From Marinobacter sp. (GTDB lineage Bacteria > Pseudomonadota > Gammaproteobacteria > Pseudomonadales > Oleiphilaceae): 64,000 bases of DNA. Below the pieces are notes generated by a model. The model did no database searches, was not told where the DNA came from, and worked only from the letters and a program-made list of their open reading frames with translations. Position numbers and translations under genes: made by a program. How positions within the stretch are numbered: position 1 is the first letter of the stretch; every line of letters begins with the position of its first letter. Location: assembly GCA_030149475.1 (NCBI GenBank), contig JASBRL010000096.1:62001-126000 (forward strand). Direction: 5' to 3'. Positions 1 to 10,210 of this stretch are shown piece by piece.

Positions 1-153
1 GGTAATCCAGGCAGGTTACAGTATCATACGGGGCAAATTCGAGGGTTGTCCGCACCGACAAGCATATAATATGTCCGGCGGGTAACTGGTGATCAGTATT
101 TCATGTTCGATATGATTCGGCCCTCTGCTTCACAGACTCAAGGGAGATGTGCT

Positions 154-2526
154 TTGGAAGATTACATTATCTGGTTTGAAAACCTGGGAATGTCTGACGT
201 TGACCGGGTTGGCGGCAAAAACGCTTCTCTGGGTGAAATGATCAGTAATCTCGCCAACGCAGGTGTGACGGTGCCGGGTGGTTTTGCCACCACCGCGTTC
301 GCTTACCGTGAGTTCCTGGCCAAGGATGGACTGAAGGAGCGTATTGATGACGCACTGGACGCGCTTGATGTAAACGACGTGAACGAGTTGGCGCGTGTGG
401 GCGCTCAGATCCGTCAGTGGGTCCTTGACACCAGGTTGCCGGCCCCACTGGACGACGCGCTCGAAAAGTCCTATGCCCAGTTGCGCAAGGATAACCCCAG
501 TATGGCTGTCGCCGTGCGTTCGTCCGCCACGGCGGAGGATCTTCCGGATGCGTCGTTTGCCGGCCAGCAGGAAACGTTTCTTAACATCGTGGGGCTGGAT
601 CAGGTCAAAACCGCGGTCAAGGAAGTCTTCGCGTCGCTATTCAATGACCGGGCGATTTCCTATCGTGTTCATCATGGCTTTGACCACAAGCTGGTTGCCC
701 TGTCGGCTGGCATCCAGAAAATGGTTCGCAGTGAGACAGCGGCCAGCGGCGTGATGTTTACCCTCGATACGGAATCCGGTTTCCGGGACGTGGTGTTTGT
801 GACCGCCTCTTATGGGCTGGGAGAAACCGTCGTTCAGGGTGCGGTGAATCCGGATGAGTTCTACGTACACAAACCGACGCTGGAAGCTGATCGTCCGGCT
901 GTTCTGCGCCGGAATCTTGGCAGCAAGGCCATCAAAATGGTCTACGCCGGCAAGCAGGAAGCCGGCAGCTCCGTTGATACGGTCAAGGTCGACCAGGCTG
1001 ATCGCAACCGCTTCTGTATTAGCGACGCCGAAGTGTCGGAACTGGCCAGGCAGGCAATGATTATTGAGGCCCACTATCAGCGTCCGATGGATATCGAATG
1101 GGCCAAAGACGGTGACGACGGTCGGATATACATCGTCCAGGCCCGCCCGGAAACGGTCAAAAGTCGGGTGGCAGCCAATGTGATGGAGCGCTACCTGCTG
1201 AAAGAGCAGGGCACGGTGATCGTTGAGGGTCGCAGCATCGGCCACAAGATCGGTAGTGGCCCGGTGAAGGTGATCACCAGCATTAACGAAATGGACCGGG
1301 TGCAGGCCGGCGATGTGCTGGTTACGGATATGACGGATCCGGACTGGGAACCGGTTATGAAGCGGGCGTCCGCCATCGTAACGGATCGTGGCGGGCGTAC
1401 CTGCCATGCGGCGATCATTGCCCGGGAACTGGGTATTCCGGCAGTGGTCGGCTGCGGCAATGCGACTGATATTCTGAAGGAAAACCAGAATGTCACCGTA
1501 TCCTGCGCCGAAGGTGATACCGGCCTGATCTATGAAGGAAGTCTGGATTTTGAACTGAAAGAGAACACCGTTGAATCCATGCCGGCCATCCCGTTCAAGA
1601 TCATGATGAACGTGGGGAACCCTGACCGGGCCTTCGATTTCCGCTCATTGCCGAACGAGGGCGTCGGGCTGGCGCGGCTGGAGTTCATCATCAACCGGAT
1701 GATCGGTGTCCATCCCAAAGCGTTGCTCAACTTTGACGGTCTGCCGCAGGATATCCGTCAGACCGTCGAAAAACGGATTGCGGGATACAGCTCCCCGGTC
1801 GATTTCTACGTCGATAAACTGGTGGAGGGTATTTCGACCCTGGCAGCGGCCTTTACACCGAAGAAGGTGATCGTACGGCTGTCGGACTTCAAATCCAATG
1901 AATACGCCAATCTGATTGGCGGTACGCTTTACGAGCCGGACGAAGAGAATCCGATGCTTGGCTTCCGCGGTGCATCGCGGTACATCTCTGAAACCTTCCG
2001 CGACTGTTTTGAGCTCGAGTGCCGGGCGCTGAAAAAAGTGCGGGAGGAGATGGGTCTCGAAAATGTCGAGATTATGGTGCCGTTCGTCCGCACCGTAGGC
2101 GAGGCAAGGCAGGTTGTTGATCTGCTGACGGAGAACGGTCTCAAGCGTGGTGAAAAGGGTCTGCGTGTCATCATGATGTGCGAACTGCCAGCCAATGCGC
2201 TGCTGGCTGACGAGTTTCTGGAGTCGTTTGATGGCTTCTCGATCGGCTCCAATGACCTGACCCAGTTAACCCTGGGGCTGGACAGGGACTCGGGCATCGT
2301 GGCCCATTTGTTTGACGAGCGCAATGAGGCCGTCAAAAAGCTGCTGTCCAACGCTATCCAGGCCTGCAAGAAAGCCGATAAATACATCGGGATTTGCGGC
2401 CAGGGCCCTTCGGACCATCCGGATCTGGCCAAGTGGCTGATGGATCAGGGTATCGACAGCGTATCCCTGAATCCCGATTCGGTGCTCGACACCTGGTTTT
2501 TCCTGGCGGACGAACCGGTCGAGTAA
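154..2526 (+). CDS. ppsA: Phosphoenolpyruvate synthase
   Basis: Converts pyruvate, ATP and water to PEP, AMP and phosphate, the first gluconeogenic step from pyruvate. The protein has the expected order: ATP-grasp PEP/pyruvate-binding domain ([10 protein letters not shown] near the start, [20 protein letters not shown]), swiveling phosphohistidine domain with the catalytic His in [16 protein letters not shown], and a C-terminal TIM barrel with [16 protein letters not shown]. The ORF track starts at 103, but family members begin right before the segment [14 protein letters not shown] at 154 preceded by AGGGAGA with a 6-nt spacer fits better and gives 790 aa. A TATAAT at 65-70 is a possible -10 box without a clear -35. 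The stop codon lies in a 23-bp tandem duplication. Function is very secure, the start fairly so. Confidence 0.96.
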   Translation: MEDYIIWFENLGMSDVDRVGGKNASLGEMISNLANAGVTVPGGFATTAFAYREFLAKDGLKERIDDALDALDVNDVNELARVGAQIRQWVLDTRLPAPLDDALEKSYAQLRKDNPSMAVAVRSSATAEDLPDASFAGQQETFLNIVGLDQVKTAVKEVFASLFNDRAISYRVHHGFDHKLVALSAGIQKMVRSETAASGVMFTLDTESGFRDVVFVTASYGLGETVVQGAVNPDEFYVHKPTLEADRPAVLRRNLGSKAIKMVYAGKQEAGSSVDTVKVDQADRNRFCISDAEVSELARQAMIIEAHYQRPMDIEWAKDGDDGRIYIVQARPETVKSRVAANVMERYLLKEQGTVIVEGRSIGHKIGSGPVKVITSINEMDRVQAGDVLVTDMTDPDWEPVMKRASAIVTDRGGRTCHAAIIARELGIPAVVGCGNATDILKENQNVTVSCAEGDTGLIYEGSLDFELKENTVESMPAIPFKIMMNVGNPDRAFDFRSLPNEGVGLARLEFIINRMIGVHPKALLNFDGLPQDIRQTVEKRIAGYSSPVDFYVDKLVEGISTLAAAFTPKKVIVRLSDFKSNEYANLIGGTLYEPDEENPMLGFRGASRYISETFRDCFELECRALKKVREEMGLENVEIMVPFVRTVGEARQVVDLLTENGLKRGEKGLRVIMMCELPANALLADEFLESFDGFSIGSNDLTQLTLGLDRDSGIVAHLFDERNEAVKKLLSNAIQACKKADKYIGICGQGPSDHPDLAKWLMDQGIDSVSLNPDSVLDTWFFLADEPVE

Positions 2527-2563
2527 TTGGTTCGCTGAAAGTCGAGTAATTGGTTCGCTGAAA
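2518..2563. repeat. Perfect 23-bp tandem duplication over the ppsA stop codon
   Basis: The 23-nt unit GTCGAGTAATTGGTTCGCTGAAA occurs twice with no spacer. The first copy contains the last two ppsA codons and its TAA. The second copy carries the same sense bases again downstream. A shorter echo, GCGCTGAAAG, follows directly. This looks like a recent slippage or duplication event in the 3' untranslated region. Confidence 0.95.
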
Positions 2564-2696
2564 GAGGGGCGCTGAAAGGGGGGCGGTGTCGGGTCTTTGT
2601 TACCGGCCTTATGGAGTGCGCTGCCCCGCTGTCATAAACCGAGTCGACTGGTGTCAGCCTGATACCGTCTGACTGACCAGTAACAGGAGAGCAGGC

Positions 2697-3179
2697 ATGG
2701 CCATCGTAACACCCGATCTGTGTGACGATTACCCGGAAATTCTTGTGGTGGAGCCCGGATTCCAGAACTTTGGTGGCGTGGCTGCCTTCGGGGGTGAAAT
2801 TGTGACTGTGAAGTGCTTTGAAGACAATTCCGTCCTCAAGGCGCAGGTCGCAACGCCAGGCAACGGACGGGTAATGGTCGTCGACGGCGGCGGTTCACGC
2901 AGGGCGGCTTTGCTGGGCGATATGCTTGCGGAACAAGCGGCCAGTAATGGTTGGGTCGGTCTGATTATCAACGGTTGTATCCGCGATGTTGATGTGGTTC
3001 GCGAGATCCGGCTTGGTGTTCAGGCCCTGGCAACCCATCCCCGGAAAACTGAAAAACGTGGTGTAGGGGACCTGAATGTTCCCGTCAGTTTCGGTGGCGT
3101 CACATTTCTTCCGGGGCAGTATGTATACGCCGACAACAATGGCATTGTGGTCTCGCGAACGCCGCTGGCTGTGGACTGA
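2697..3179 (+). CDS. rraA: Ribonuclease E activity regulator RraA
   Basis: RraA binds RNase E and inhibits or redirects its cleavage of mRNA; the protein forms a ring-shaped trimer. The 160-aa ORF has the family length and characteristic segments: [23 protein letters not shown], a glycine-rich [15 protein letters not shown] turn, and [13 protein letters not shown]. It belongs to the RraA/MenG-like fold, but the sequence matches the true RraA subgroup, not demethylmenaquinone methyltransferase. The ATG follows AGGAGAGC with good spacing. It stands alone after ppsA and is followed by a strong hairpin. Its target, rne, lies about 3.3 kb further on in the same window. Confidence 0.95.
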   Translation: MAIVTPDLCDDYPEILVVEPGFQNFGGVAAFGGEIVTVKCFEDNSVLKAQVATPGNGRVMVVDGGGSRRAALLGDMLAEQAASNGWVGLIINGCIRDVDVVREIRLGVQALATHPRKTEKRGVGDLNVPVSFGGVTFLPGQYVYADNNGIVVSRTPLAVD

Positions 3180-3187
3180 CACCTTAT

Positions 3188-3216
3188 GGGCCCCGGAGTG
3201 GGCTACTCTGGGGCCC
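3188..3216 (+). terminator. GC-rich hairpin after rraA
   Basis: GGGCCCCGGAG pairs with CTCTGGGGCCC around an 7-nt loop (one G-T pair). There is no strong T tract on either side. It lies between the convergent rraA and PilZ genes, so it may end transcription from both sides. Confidence 0.55.
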
Positions 3217-3231
3217 GGAGCTTAACAGATA

Positions 3232-3534
3232 TCAGCGCTTGATCTCGATAATCGCAGCGCCCAGCAGGAAACCGTCACCCTCCGGTTCACTGCGCAGTAC
3301 CCGGACGCTCGATTCGAAAGGGGGGAAGTCATTCCGGTTTGACGGCAGCATAACCAGTAACTCGTCTCCTGCTGCCATTGGGGCGTCGACATACAGTTGC
3401 ATTCCGGTTCCGCTCAAATCCCGACAGATCCCGGTAATGGTATGTCCGTGACTATCTGTTATCTGGGCTTCGGTGTTCACCCGCATCCGGTGAAAGTCAC
3501 GCTTCTCTGAGTAGTCCCTCATGGCCATCGGCAT
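3232..3534 (-). CDS. PilZ-domain protein
   Basis: A single-domain protein of about 100 aa. It carries both halves of the PilZ cyclic-di-GMP binding signature: an arginine-rich RDFHRMRV segment near the N terminus and DLSGTGM about 25 residues later. It most likely binds c-di-GMP and passes the signal to an unknown partner. The sequence differs from type IV pilus PilZ, which lacks these motifs, so no symbol is given. The ATG at 3534 is preferred over the GTG at 3543 because AGGTGG sits 5 nt upstream of it. A perfect palindrome lies 174 bp upstream. Confidence 0.86.
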   Translation of the reverse strand: MPMAMRDYSEKRDFHRMRVNTEAQITDSHGHTITGICRDLSGTGMQLYVDAPMAAGDELLVMLPSNRNDFPPFESSVRVLRSEPEGDGFLLGAAIIEIKR

Positions 3535-3707
3535 TTCATCCACCTGTCGTTAGAGCGGCACCCGGCGGCGTTGACGGCCCGGTCCGTTCCGCAATGTCGC
3601 CAGGTGCTCTGTGAGTTCCAATATTTATAGGGCCTGGTGATCCTGCCGTCAAAGAATCATCGGTCATATAAACAAAGATTCACCGAATATTTAGTGGTTA
3701 TGACAAG

Positions 3708-3735
3708 TCTGTCACACCACATGTGGTGTGACAGA
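3708..3735. repeat. Perfect 28-bp palindrome
   Basis: The inverted repeat TCTGTCACACCA-CATG-TGGTGTGACAGA is perfect over 28 bp. It lies between the SH3-protein gene and the PilZ gene, both on the minus strand. No T tract follows on either strand, so a simple intrinsic terminator is not well supported. It could be an operator for the PilZ gene, which starts 174 bp downstream, or a processing hairpin. I do not recognise the binding motif. Confidence 0.9.
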
Positions 3736-3794
3736 GAGGAAGGGAGGCAGGCCTGCCAGGCGCGGCCCGGTCGCGTTGGTTGGTCAACGCCAGG

Positions 3795-4463
3795 TCAGGC
3801 CCAGGTGTCGTGTTTCTTGGAGGACTTGAGCGCGGGCAGTATCAGCGCAATAACAATACCTGCCAGTACCAGGCCAGCACCGATCAGCATGAAATCGGAA
3901 TCATTTTTGGCTTCCAGGCGTTCCTTCTCTGCCGTAATCACCTCCATGTCGCTGCGTAGCTTCTGATTGGCCTGTTGCAGTTCCTTGTTGCGTTGATCAA
4001 GCGTGATGGCGTTGGCTGAGATGGATTTGATTTTTTCCAGTTCGGTCGCCAGTTTCCGGGTGCGATCCTCCAGGTTGCTCTCGGACGACGCCAGATTGTC
4101 GCGCTCGGACTGAACGGCGTCCAGCTTGTTCTGCAACTCGGCAAGCTGTGATTTGGTCTGCTCGAGCTCTTTGTTGGCGGCTACCAGGCGATCCCGGGCA
4201 ATCGGCTGCTCCGACAGATAGCGGGAGACTATCCAGCCCACGGTGCCGTCGGGAGTGCGGATCTTGCTGTATCCGGACTCACTCTTTTCGAGCAGTTCGA
4301 CGGGTGTCCCGCTTTTCAGGCCATTGTTGAGTATCCGGTATTGCGTGCCCTCGCCGCTACGGACTGGTGCGTAGAGCGTGTCATCAATGTAGACCGTTTT
4401 GGCCATAACCGGCAGGCACAGTGCCGATAAAACCGCAATTGCAAGCAGACGGAAAGTTGTCAC
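3795..4463 (-). CDS. TIGR04211-type SH3 domain membrane protein (YgiM-like)
   Basis: The predicted 222-aa protein has a signal segment ending ALCLPVMA, a bacterial SH3 domain (YIDDTLYAPVRSGEGTQYRIL to VGWIVSRYLSEQP), a long coiled coil (about residues 90-180, many KELEQ-type heptads), and one C-terminal transmembrane helix LIGAGLVLAGIVIALILPAL followed by a basic tail. This is the architecture of E. coli YgiM. A periplasmic, envelope-associated role is inferred; the precise function is unknown. The ORF track begins at 4511, but the GTG at 4463 follows AGGGA with a 9-nt spacer and puts the signal peptide at the N terminus. Confidence 0.85.
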   Translation of the reverse strand: MTTFRLLAIAVLSALCLPVMAKTVYIDDTLYAPVRSGEGTQYRILNNGLKSGTPVELLEKSESGYSKIRTPDGTVGWIVSRYLSEQPIARDRLVAANKELEQTKSQLAELQNKLDAVQSERDNLASSESNLEDRTRKLATELEKIKSISANAITLDQRNKELQQANQKLRSDMEVITAEKERLEAKNDSDFMLIGAGLVLAGIVIALILPALKSSKKHDTWA

Positions 4464-4562
4464 AAAATCAGTTCCCTGAGTCTTTGGGTCAAAGCCGCAA
4501 TTCTGGCACACTTCGATGATCGATCAAGCGGGACCGGATTACAAAAAGCTCATAATAAAGCG

Positions 4563-4862
4563 CTATGGTAGCACCGGTTTAAACGGTTTGACGACCACCG
4601 ACTTGTAGACACCGGCTGTAACATACGGGTCCGCGTCTGCCCAGTTCTGCGCGTCCTTCAGCGAGTCGAACTCAGCAATCACCAGGCTGCCGGTAAAGCC
4701 GGCGTCGCCCGGGTCTGGAGAGTCAATAGCAGGGTGAGGGCCAGCGAGTAATAACCGCCCCTCATTCTTCAGGGTTTCAAGCCGGGCAATGTGGGCCGGA
4801 CGGGCCTGCGAGCGATGGGGCAGGCTGTTATCGATATCTTCACTGATGATGGCGTAATACAT
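4563..4862 (-). CDS. YciI family protein
   Basis: A 99-aa single-domain protein starting [12 protein letters not shown]. It shows the YciI/dimeric alpha-beta barrel pattern, including the conserved R-x-H of [23 protein letters not shown] and the [19 protein letters not shown] segment. The His and Asp in these stretches are the putative active-site residues of the family, whose physiological reaction is not settled. The ORF track runs far upstream to 5204, but that extension overlaps the divergent PHP gene and has no family counterpart. The true start at 4862 lies after AGAGAGACGCC. The gene is divergent from the RNase AM gene. Confidence 0.86.
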   Translation of the reverse strand: MYYAIISEDIDNSLPHRSQARPAHIARLETLKNEGRLLLAGPHPAIDSPDPGDAGFTGSLVIAEFDSLKDAQNWADADPYVTAGVYKSVVVKPFKPVLP

Positions 4863-4958
4863 GGCGTCTCTCTTGATACAGGATGCTTGGTACAGAATGC
4901 AATCAAACTGATAGACTTGGGCCCGACAAGAATTCTTCATTCCCGTATTGGACACAGT

Positions 4959-5834
4959 GTGAATATACCTCAAGCCAGACGCGTCTGCATCGACCTTCAC
5001 TGCCACAGTCGGGCTTCGGACGGCACTCTGACGCCGGCTGAGCTCGTCGAGCGCGCGGGGGCCCGTGGGGTCACCCACCTGGCATTGACCGATCACGACA
5101 CCATCGACGGTCTGCCGGAGGCGGCCGGCGCCGCGTCTGCGGCTGGCGTCACGATGATTAACGGGGTCGAACTGTCCTGCGTCTGGAAAAGCCAGACCAT
5201 TCACGTGGTCGGTCTGGACTTCGATGTTGAATCAACCGCGTTCCTGCAGGCGTTGGCCGGCCAGCATGACAATCGCTGGCGCCGGGCCCGGACCATCGCC
5301 GAACGCCTCGAACGGGTGTGCGTGCCCGGGCTGCTTGAACTGGCGACAGCGCAGGCCGGCGGTGATGTGCCGGGTCGTCCGCATTTTGCCAGGGCGCTGG
5401 TGGAAAGTGGCGTGGTTAAAGATCAGAACCAGGCCTTCAAGCGCTATCTGGGCGCGGGCAAACCGGGCGACGTCAAAGCCTTCTGGCCGGAAATTGATAC
5501 CGTGGTAGGCTGGATCACCCGCGCGGGAGGCGTTGCGGTGCTGGCGCATCCCCGCAAATACAAGATGACCGCGACCAAACTGAGATCCCTGGTGAGTGAT
5601 TTCCGTCGCAGCGGTGGCCGGGGCATTGAGGTGTCCACCTCTGGCCAGTCGAGCGGCGATTTGGGGTTTCTGGCGGAACTTTGCCGGCGGGAGGGGCTAC
5701 TGGCATCCCAGGGCAGTGACTTTCACTTTCCTGGCGCATCCTGGTGCGAGTTGGGCGTGATTACCCCACTGCCCGACGGATTGAGCCCGGTCTGGCACCA
5801 TTTTCGGCAACCGGTTGGTCAGGCCGGAGCGTGA
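4959..5834 (+). CDS. rnm: PHP-domain 5'-3' exoribonuclease (RNase AM, YciV/TrpH type)
   Basis: A 291-aa PHP-family metal-dependent phosphoesterase, the same size as E. coli YciV/RNase AM, which trims 5' ends of ribosomal RNA precursors and degrades short oligonucleotides. Metal-ligand motifs are visible: [11 protein letters not shown] at the N terminus, [24 protein letters not shown] and GSDFHFPG near the C terminus. The GTG at 4959 (protein [17 protein letters not shown]) gives the family length. The ORF-track start at 4791 overlaps the divergent YciI gene. No strong Shine-Dalgarno is seen. Its 3' end overlaps the convergent YecA-like gene by 16 bp. The older name TrpH is also in use. Confidence 0.88.
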   Translation: MNIPQARRVCIDLHCHSRASDGTLTPAELVERAGARGVTHLALTDHDTIDGLPEAAGAASAAGVTMINGVELSCVWKSQTIHVVGLDFDVESTAFLQALAGQHDNRWRRARTIAERLERVCVPGLLELATAQAGGDVPGRPHFARALVESGVVKDQNQAFKRYLGAGKPGDVKAFWPEIDTVVGWITRAGGVAVLAHPRKYKMTATKLRSLVSDFRRSGGRGIEVSTSGQSSGDLGFLAELCRREGLLASQGSDFHFPGASWCELGVITPLPDGLSPVWHHFRQPVGQAGA

Positions 5835-6358
5835 AACAGCAGATACAGATCAGTCAGCGAGTCGGGAATAGCCTCTGCCATCTGACGACTCAGGTTTTCG
5901 CTCTCGCGTACCCGTTGGAAATCTTCGTCTTCGTAGAGTCCGGACAGGGTGAGCATGGGTACAAGCAGGTCCGCCGTCTCTGCCTCATCGGCTTCGAGCC
6001 AGGCTTCTTCGTTTTCCAGGAAAGAATCGACAAATCCCGCGCACCAGTTTTCCAGCGCGTTTAAAGGATCACCGTCTTCCGGTTCTGGCAACTCCAGCGC
6101 CTGGCCCATATCCAGAGAGTTCGCCATCCCCTTGGACAGTTTTTCAACCGCCTGAGCGAACGCCACCGGAATGCCGTCGGAGGGTAATGACTCCAGCCCC
6201 GTGGCGATTCTGAACAGGGCGTCCGTTGTCAGCGGCACAGGGCCGACCACACTGGCGCAGACCAGACCGTGAAAGCCAAAAAAGTCCAGGGCGTCATCCC
6301 CCCAGGGTTCAGCGAAAAGAATATCTTCGAGCGACTCGATTTCCGAATTGGACAGCAT
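5819..6358 (-). CDS. UPF0149 (YgfB/YecA-like) family protein
   Basis: A 179-aa acidic, mostly helical protein. It has the UPF0149 pattern: an N-terminal SLEDILFAEPWGDDALDFFGFHGLVCA helix pair, the central signature NWCAGFVDSFLENEEAW, and a C-terminal helical stretch. YgfB and YecA relatives are small cytoplasmic proteins; YecA carries an extra C-terminal zinc/SecA-like motif that is missing here. Pseudomonas AlpA-repressing YgfB belongs to the same family, but no such role can be read from this sequence. It is separated from rne by a terminator hairpin and is transcribed in the same direction. Confidence 0.82.
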   Translation of the reverse strand: MLSNSEIESLEDILFAEPWGDDALDFFGFHGLVCASVVGPVPLTTDALFRIATGLESLPSDGIPVAFAQAVEKLSKGMANSLDMGQALELPEPEDGDPLNALENWCAGFVDSFLENEEAWLEADEAETADLLVPMLTLSGLYEDEDFQRVRESENLSRQMAEAIPDSLTDLYLLFHAPA

Positions 6359-6398
6359 GGTAACGCTCCTGGCAATGAGCCGTAATCGACAATCGACA

Positions 6399-6418
6399 GG
6401 AAGGCCGGCTGGCCTTCC
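6399..6418 (-). terminator. rne terminator hairpin
   Basis: On the minus strand GGAAGGCC-AGCC-GGCCTTCC forms a perfect 8-bp stem followed by TGTCGATT. It lies 24 bp past the rne stop codon. The T tract is short, so efficiency is uncertain. Confidence 0.6.
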
Positions 6419-6441
6419 TGTCGGTACCCCCGTTTAACGGG

Positions 6442-9400
6442 TTAGTGCGCGGAGTGGTCTTCTGAATTGGAGTCTGCCCTGGACTCACCACTTGCAGGAG
6501 CCGGGGAGGCCTCTTGGGCGGGCTTGTCCTCGCGCTTGTCCGCTGTTTCAGGCTCTGCGGACTTTGCGGCGGCGGCAGCCTTGGCGGCCTGTTGGCGCTT
6601 GCGAACCTCTCGCGGATCATTGTACGCGCGACCGGGTGTCGTCGGTGCGTCGGTTTTTTCAGAATTCGCCCGGGGGGGCGTCTCAGGCCGGGACTCTGAC
6701 GCCTTGGGCTTTTCAACGACTTTTTCGGCCGCTTTTCCCGGTGTCGGGCCCGGCTCGCTCTCGGCCCCATCAGTGGTAGTGTTCTCAGCTGCGTGGGCCT
6801 GCTGAGGTCGGGGCGCCGCCTCTGCTGACATGGGCGCAGTCTGCTCAGGCGTCTTGTCCGAATCGGCCGGCTTGCTCTCCGTTGCCGGTTGGGCGGCTTC
6901 GGTGGTCGGCTTGTTGGATGGGTCTGCTGGTGCCTTGTCGTCCCCGGAATCACTGCCCGAGGTATCGGCCTTGCGGGTGCCAGATTTGCGTGGGCGACGA
7001 TTCGCCGATCGGTTGGAGCGGCGCTTCTCTTGCGATGTCGCTTCCTCGGCACCGGCTTGCGCCTCAGTGCCGGCCTTATCCGCGTTGGCGTCAGCGGCTG
7101 GCGCTGTACTCTCACTTTCCGGCTTTGCACCGTCGCCGGCGGGTTTTGCCGCCAGTTGATCTGACTCGGCACGGTGCGCGGCACCGGTGTCTGCCTGGCG
7201 ATGATCCGGGGTGGCGTTGGCGGCCGTTTCCGGCTGGACGGCACTATCGCCAGCGGCTGATTGCGTCTCAGGCGCCGCGTCTGTTACCGGGTGCTCGCTC
7301 CTGGCCGGTTCCGGCCTGCGGTCGGTTTCCGCCGATTGTGGGCTGGCTTCTGCTGCTGCCGCTGATGGGTCTTTACGGTCTCCCGTGCTCTCACCCGGCG
7401 CATTGCTGTCGCGACCTTTCTGCGATCTGGCTTCGGCTGACCTGGCCGACTGGGCCTTGCTGTCCTGATTCTGGGACGTTTTGTCCTGATCGTTGTCGAC
7501 GCGCTTGGCTTTATCGGTTTCGGGCGCGTCGGTTTTTACCGCTTTGCGATCTGCCGGTTTGCTGGCGGGGGCCTCTGTTGGTGACCCGTCACGATTGCGC
7601 TGCCGGCGCGGCCGCTTGCGCTTTTCGTCGCCGCTGGATTGCTCACTGCGTTTGTCCTGATTGCGGCTACCACCCTGAGACTTACGTTCAGGATCGGTGT
7701 TGCCGCCGCGAGACCGTTCATTGCTGCCGCTCTCAGCCGGCTGGTTCTGGTTCCTGCCACGGTTGTTGTCCGCGTTTTGATCGCGATCGGTATTGCGGTT
7801 CCGGTTGCGGTTACCACCGGAGCCACTATCTTTGCCGCCGCGCCCCTTATTGCGATTGTCGTCGTTGCGGCTTTGGCTCTGACCCTGACTGCGGCGCTCA
7901 TTGCCGCGATTGCCGCCGCCATTGCCGTCATCCCGTGCTACCCGTGATTTGCGACGGTCCTGACGACCCTGGGGACGACGATCACTCTGGCCGGACGGCT
8001 TGTTATCAGGCTTACCGGACGGCCGATTCGCGGAGCTTTGCTCGGCGGATTCGTCGCCGGCACTGAAGAAGCCGGATATTTTCCGTGATAGCTTTCGGAA
8101 CAGGCCTTCGTCGTCGTTGCTGGCTGTAACAGCCGGCGCATTGGCAACGGACGGCGTCGGGGCAGGGGCCGGACGAATGGCTTTCACTGCCGCTTCCTCA
8201 CGTACTACCTCTTTACCGGCGGGGAGTTCCGCTGCTTCTTCCTCGCGAGCGTTATATTCTTCCGCGATGTGATAGCTGGAGGTGTGCTCAGGCGTAGTTT
8301 CATCGTCACGCATACGGACGATTTCAAAGTTCGGTGTATCCATGTGAGAGGCGGGAACGATCACAATCTGTACTTCCTGGCGTGCTTCGATGTCGGCCAG
8401 TTGTTTACGCTTCTCGTTCAGCAGGAAGGTCGCAACCGGAACCGGCACGATTGCGCGAACCTCTCCGGTCTTGTCTTTGGACGACTCCTCATAGATCAGG
8501 CGCATGATGCTCAATGCCAGCGATTCGATTCCACGGATGGTGCCCTGGCCGTTGCAGCGCGGGCAAACTTCACTACGTGTTTCGCCGAGCGACGGGCGCA
8601 GGCGCTGTCGCGACATCTCAAGCAGGCCGAACCGGGAAATCTTGCCGACCTGCACCCGGGCGCGATCAATTTCCAGCGCTTCCCGGACACGCTGTTCCAC
8701 ATCCCGCTGGTGGCGTGCCGGGGTCATGTCGATAAAGTCGATGACGATAAGTCCGCCCATATCTCGCAGGCGTAACTGGCGGGCAATTTCTTCCGCCGCT
8801 TCCAGGTTGGTCTGCAGGGCCGTCTCTTCGATGTCGTGCCCTTTGGTAGCACGGGACGAGTTGATGTCGATGGAAACCAGTGCTTCGGTCGGGTCAATGA
8901 CGATCGAACCGCCGGATGGCAGTTTCACTTCGCGCTGAAACGCGGTCTCGATCTGGCCCTCAATCTGGTAGCGGCTGAACAGGGGGATTTCGTCCTGATA
9001 CAGCTTGATCTTGTTTTCGAAGGTTGGCATCACGGCGCGGACGAAATTGAGTACATCTTCGTGGACCGTAGCTGAGTCAATCAGCACCTCGCCAATATCC
9101 TGACGCAGATAGTCGCGGACGGCACGAATAATAACATTGCTTTCCTGGTGGATCAGAAAGGGCGCTTTACGTTCGCCCGCCGCCTGGGAAATTGCTTCCC
9201 AGAACTGGACCAGGTAATCGAGGTCCCATTGCAACTCCTGGCTGGTGCGGCCGATACCCGCCGTGCGCACGATGATGCCCATGGATTTTGGCACCTGCAC
9301 ATCGTTCATCGCTTCTTTGAGTTGCGCTCGCTCCTCGCCCTCAATGCGGCGGGATATGCCACCCGCACGGGCGTTGTTGGGCATCAGGACGAGGTAACGG

Positions 9401-9774
9401 CCAGCCAGGGAGATAAACGTGGTCAGGGCGGCGCCTTTGTTGCCCCGCTCTTCCTTGTCGACCTGGATAATAACTTCCTGGCCCTCGGAGACGGCTTCCT
9501 TGATGTTAACCTTGCCTTCAATCTGGCCGGGCGATTTCTTGAAATATTCCCGGGCAATCTCTTTCAGTGGCAGGAAGCCGTGGCGGTCGGCACCAAAATC
9601 AACAAAAGCTGCTTCCAGGCTCGGTTCAACCCGGGTAATGCGACCTTTATAGATGTTGGATTTTTTCTGTTCGCGGGAGCTGGACTCTATATCCAGATCA
9701 AAGAGGCGTTGACCATCTACTAGTGCGACGCGCAACTCTTCTGGGTGAGTTGCATTGATAAGCATTCTTTTCAT
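6442..9774 (-). CDS. rne: Ribonuclease E
   Basis: The 1110-aa endoribonuclease that organises the RNA degradosome and processes rRNA and tRNA precursors. The N-terminal half is highly conserved: S1 domain ([19 protein letters not shown]), 5'-sensor region ([12 protein letters not shown]), DNase I-like catalytic domain with the equivalents of E. coli D303 ([14 protein letters not shown]) and D346 (IVIDFIDM), and the zinc-link CPRCNGQG. After about residue 510 the protein becomes a disordered scaffold: an Arg/Asn/Gly/Asp-rich RNA-binding stretch, then Ala/Glu/Ser/Thr-rich sequence, then a second basic patch ([20 protein letters not shown]). The C-terminal [13 protein letters not shown] segment resembles the NDPR short linear motif of Pseudomonas RNase E. 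A long leader suggests autoregulation. Confidence 0.97.
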   Translation of the reverse strand: MKRMLINATHPEELRVALVDGQRLFDLDIESSSREQKKSNIYKGRITRVEPSLEAAFVDFGADRHGFLPLKEIAREYFKKSPGQIEGKVNIKEAVSEGQEVIIQVDKEERGNKGAALTTFISLAGRYLVLMPNNARAGGISRRIEGEERAQLKEAMNDVQVPKSMGIIVRTAGIGRTSQELQWDLDYLVQFWEAISQAAGERKAPFLIHQESNVIIRAVRDYLRQDIGEVLIDSATVHEDVLNFVRAVMPTFENKIKLYQDEIPLFSRYQIEGQIETAFQREVKLPSGGSIVIDPTEALVSIDINSSRATKGHDIEETALQTNLEAAEEIARQLRLRDMGGLIVIDFIDMTPARHQRDVEQRVREALEIDRARVQVGKISRFGLLEMSRQRLRPSLGETRSEVCPRCNGQGTIRGIESLALSIMRLIYEESSKDKTGEVRAIVPVPVATFLLNEKRKQLADIEARQEVQIVIVPASHMDTPNFEIVRMRDDETTPEHTSSYHIAEEYNAREEEAAELPAGKEVVREEAAVKAIRPAPAPTPSVANAPAVTASNDDEGLFRKLSRKISGFFSAGDESAEQSSANRPSGKPDNKPSGQSDRRPQGRQDRRKSRVARDDGNGGGNRGNERRSQGQSQSRNDDNRNKGRGGKDSGSGGNRNRNRNTDRDQNADNNRGRNQNQPAESGSNERSRGGNTDPERKSQGGSRNQDKRSEQSSGDEKRKRPRRQRNRDGSPTEAPASKPADRKAVKTDAPETDKAKRVDNDQDKTSQNQDSKAQSARSAEARSQKGRDSNAPGESTGDRKDPSAAAAEASPQSAETDRRPEPARSEHPVTDAAPETQSAAGDSAVQPETAANATPDHRQADTGAAHRAESDQLAAKPAGDGAKPESESTAPAADANADKAGTEAQAGAEEATSQEKRRSNRSANRRPRKSGTRKADTSGSDSGDDKAPADPSNKPTTEAAQPATESKPADSDKTPEQTAPMSAEAAPRPQQAHAAENTTTDGAESEPGPTPGKAAEKVVEKPKASESRPETPPRANSEKTDAPTTPGRAYNDPREVRKRQQAAKAAAAAKSAEPETADKREDKPAQEASPAPASGESRADSNSEDHSAH

Positions 9775-10172
9775 GGAAAGATGTGTTTCCTGTCGTTAAT
9801 TGAAGACAGGGAACCTGACCTTGGGGGCATCTGCGAAGCAGAACGTGCGTATCACCGGCCACTGCAGCCGGCAATCAGACGAATCAGATAGGGGCGGAAA
9901 GGCGACCCGCTCGTCCGAAATAGCCGCGGACTGTCCAGCCGCCAGTAGGCAGGGGACGATCGTTGGGTGTCAGTGTCTGTTGACGCATGGTTTCCGATTT
10001 CAAATTCACGCGGGTGCCTGGGTCTCACGTCGTATTCGTATGCTGGACGGCCCGGCCCTGTGTGATGGCAATGATTCTTCGCGATGTCGCCCGTCGGGTT
10101 TCCCGTACGGTTTCTACAACTCGTCCTCCGGAATCGGGTGCGGCTGGTGACCAGCCACAATCAGCCATTCCG
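9775..10172 (-). other. Long 5' leader of rne (putative autoregulatory UTR)
   Basis: The 594 bp between rne and rluC hold no convincing gene; ORFs on both strands here have non-protein-like composition. In enterobacteria rne has a leader of about 360 nt whose hairpins let RNase E cleave and destabilise its own mRNA. If the candidate promoter at 10180-10210 is used, the leader here would be about 400 nt. I could not establish a conserved secondary structure by eye, so the autoregulatory role is inferred from family knowledge. Confidence 0.4.
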
Positions 10173-10179
10173 GTGGCAT

Positions 10180-10210
10180 TTTATCGCCCTGGCCCTGTTA
10201 ACCGGGTCAA
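10180..10210 (-). promoter_or_regulatory. Candidate rne promoter
   Basis: On the minus strand TTGACC (10210-10205) and GATAAA (10185-10180) are separated by 19 bp. The -35 is close to consensus, but the spacer is longer than ideal. Position gives a leader length similar to that known for E. coli rne. Confidence 0.3.

Noticed and set aside
3637-3966. 109-aa plus-strand ORF over the palindrome
   Set aside because: Runs into the antisense of the SH3-protein gene; no domain.
6309-7244. 311-aa minus-strand ORF in another frame of the rne tail
   Set aside because: Arg/Pro-rich out-of-frame shadow of rne; no domain.
6882-8066. 394-aa plus-strand ORF and several others opposite the rne tail
   Set aside because: Antisense shadows of the low-complexity, GC-rich RNase E C-terminal region; composition is Cys/Arg/Pro-rich and not protein-like.
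9800-10160. ORFs of 116 aa (+) and 102 aa (-) in the rne leader
   Set aside because: Weak composition, no ribosome site, likely untranslated leader.
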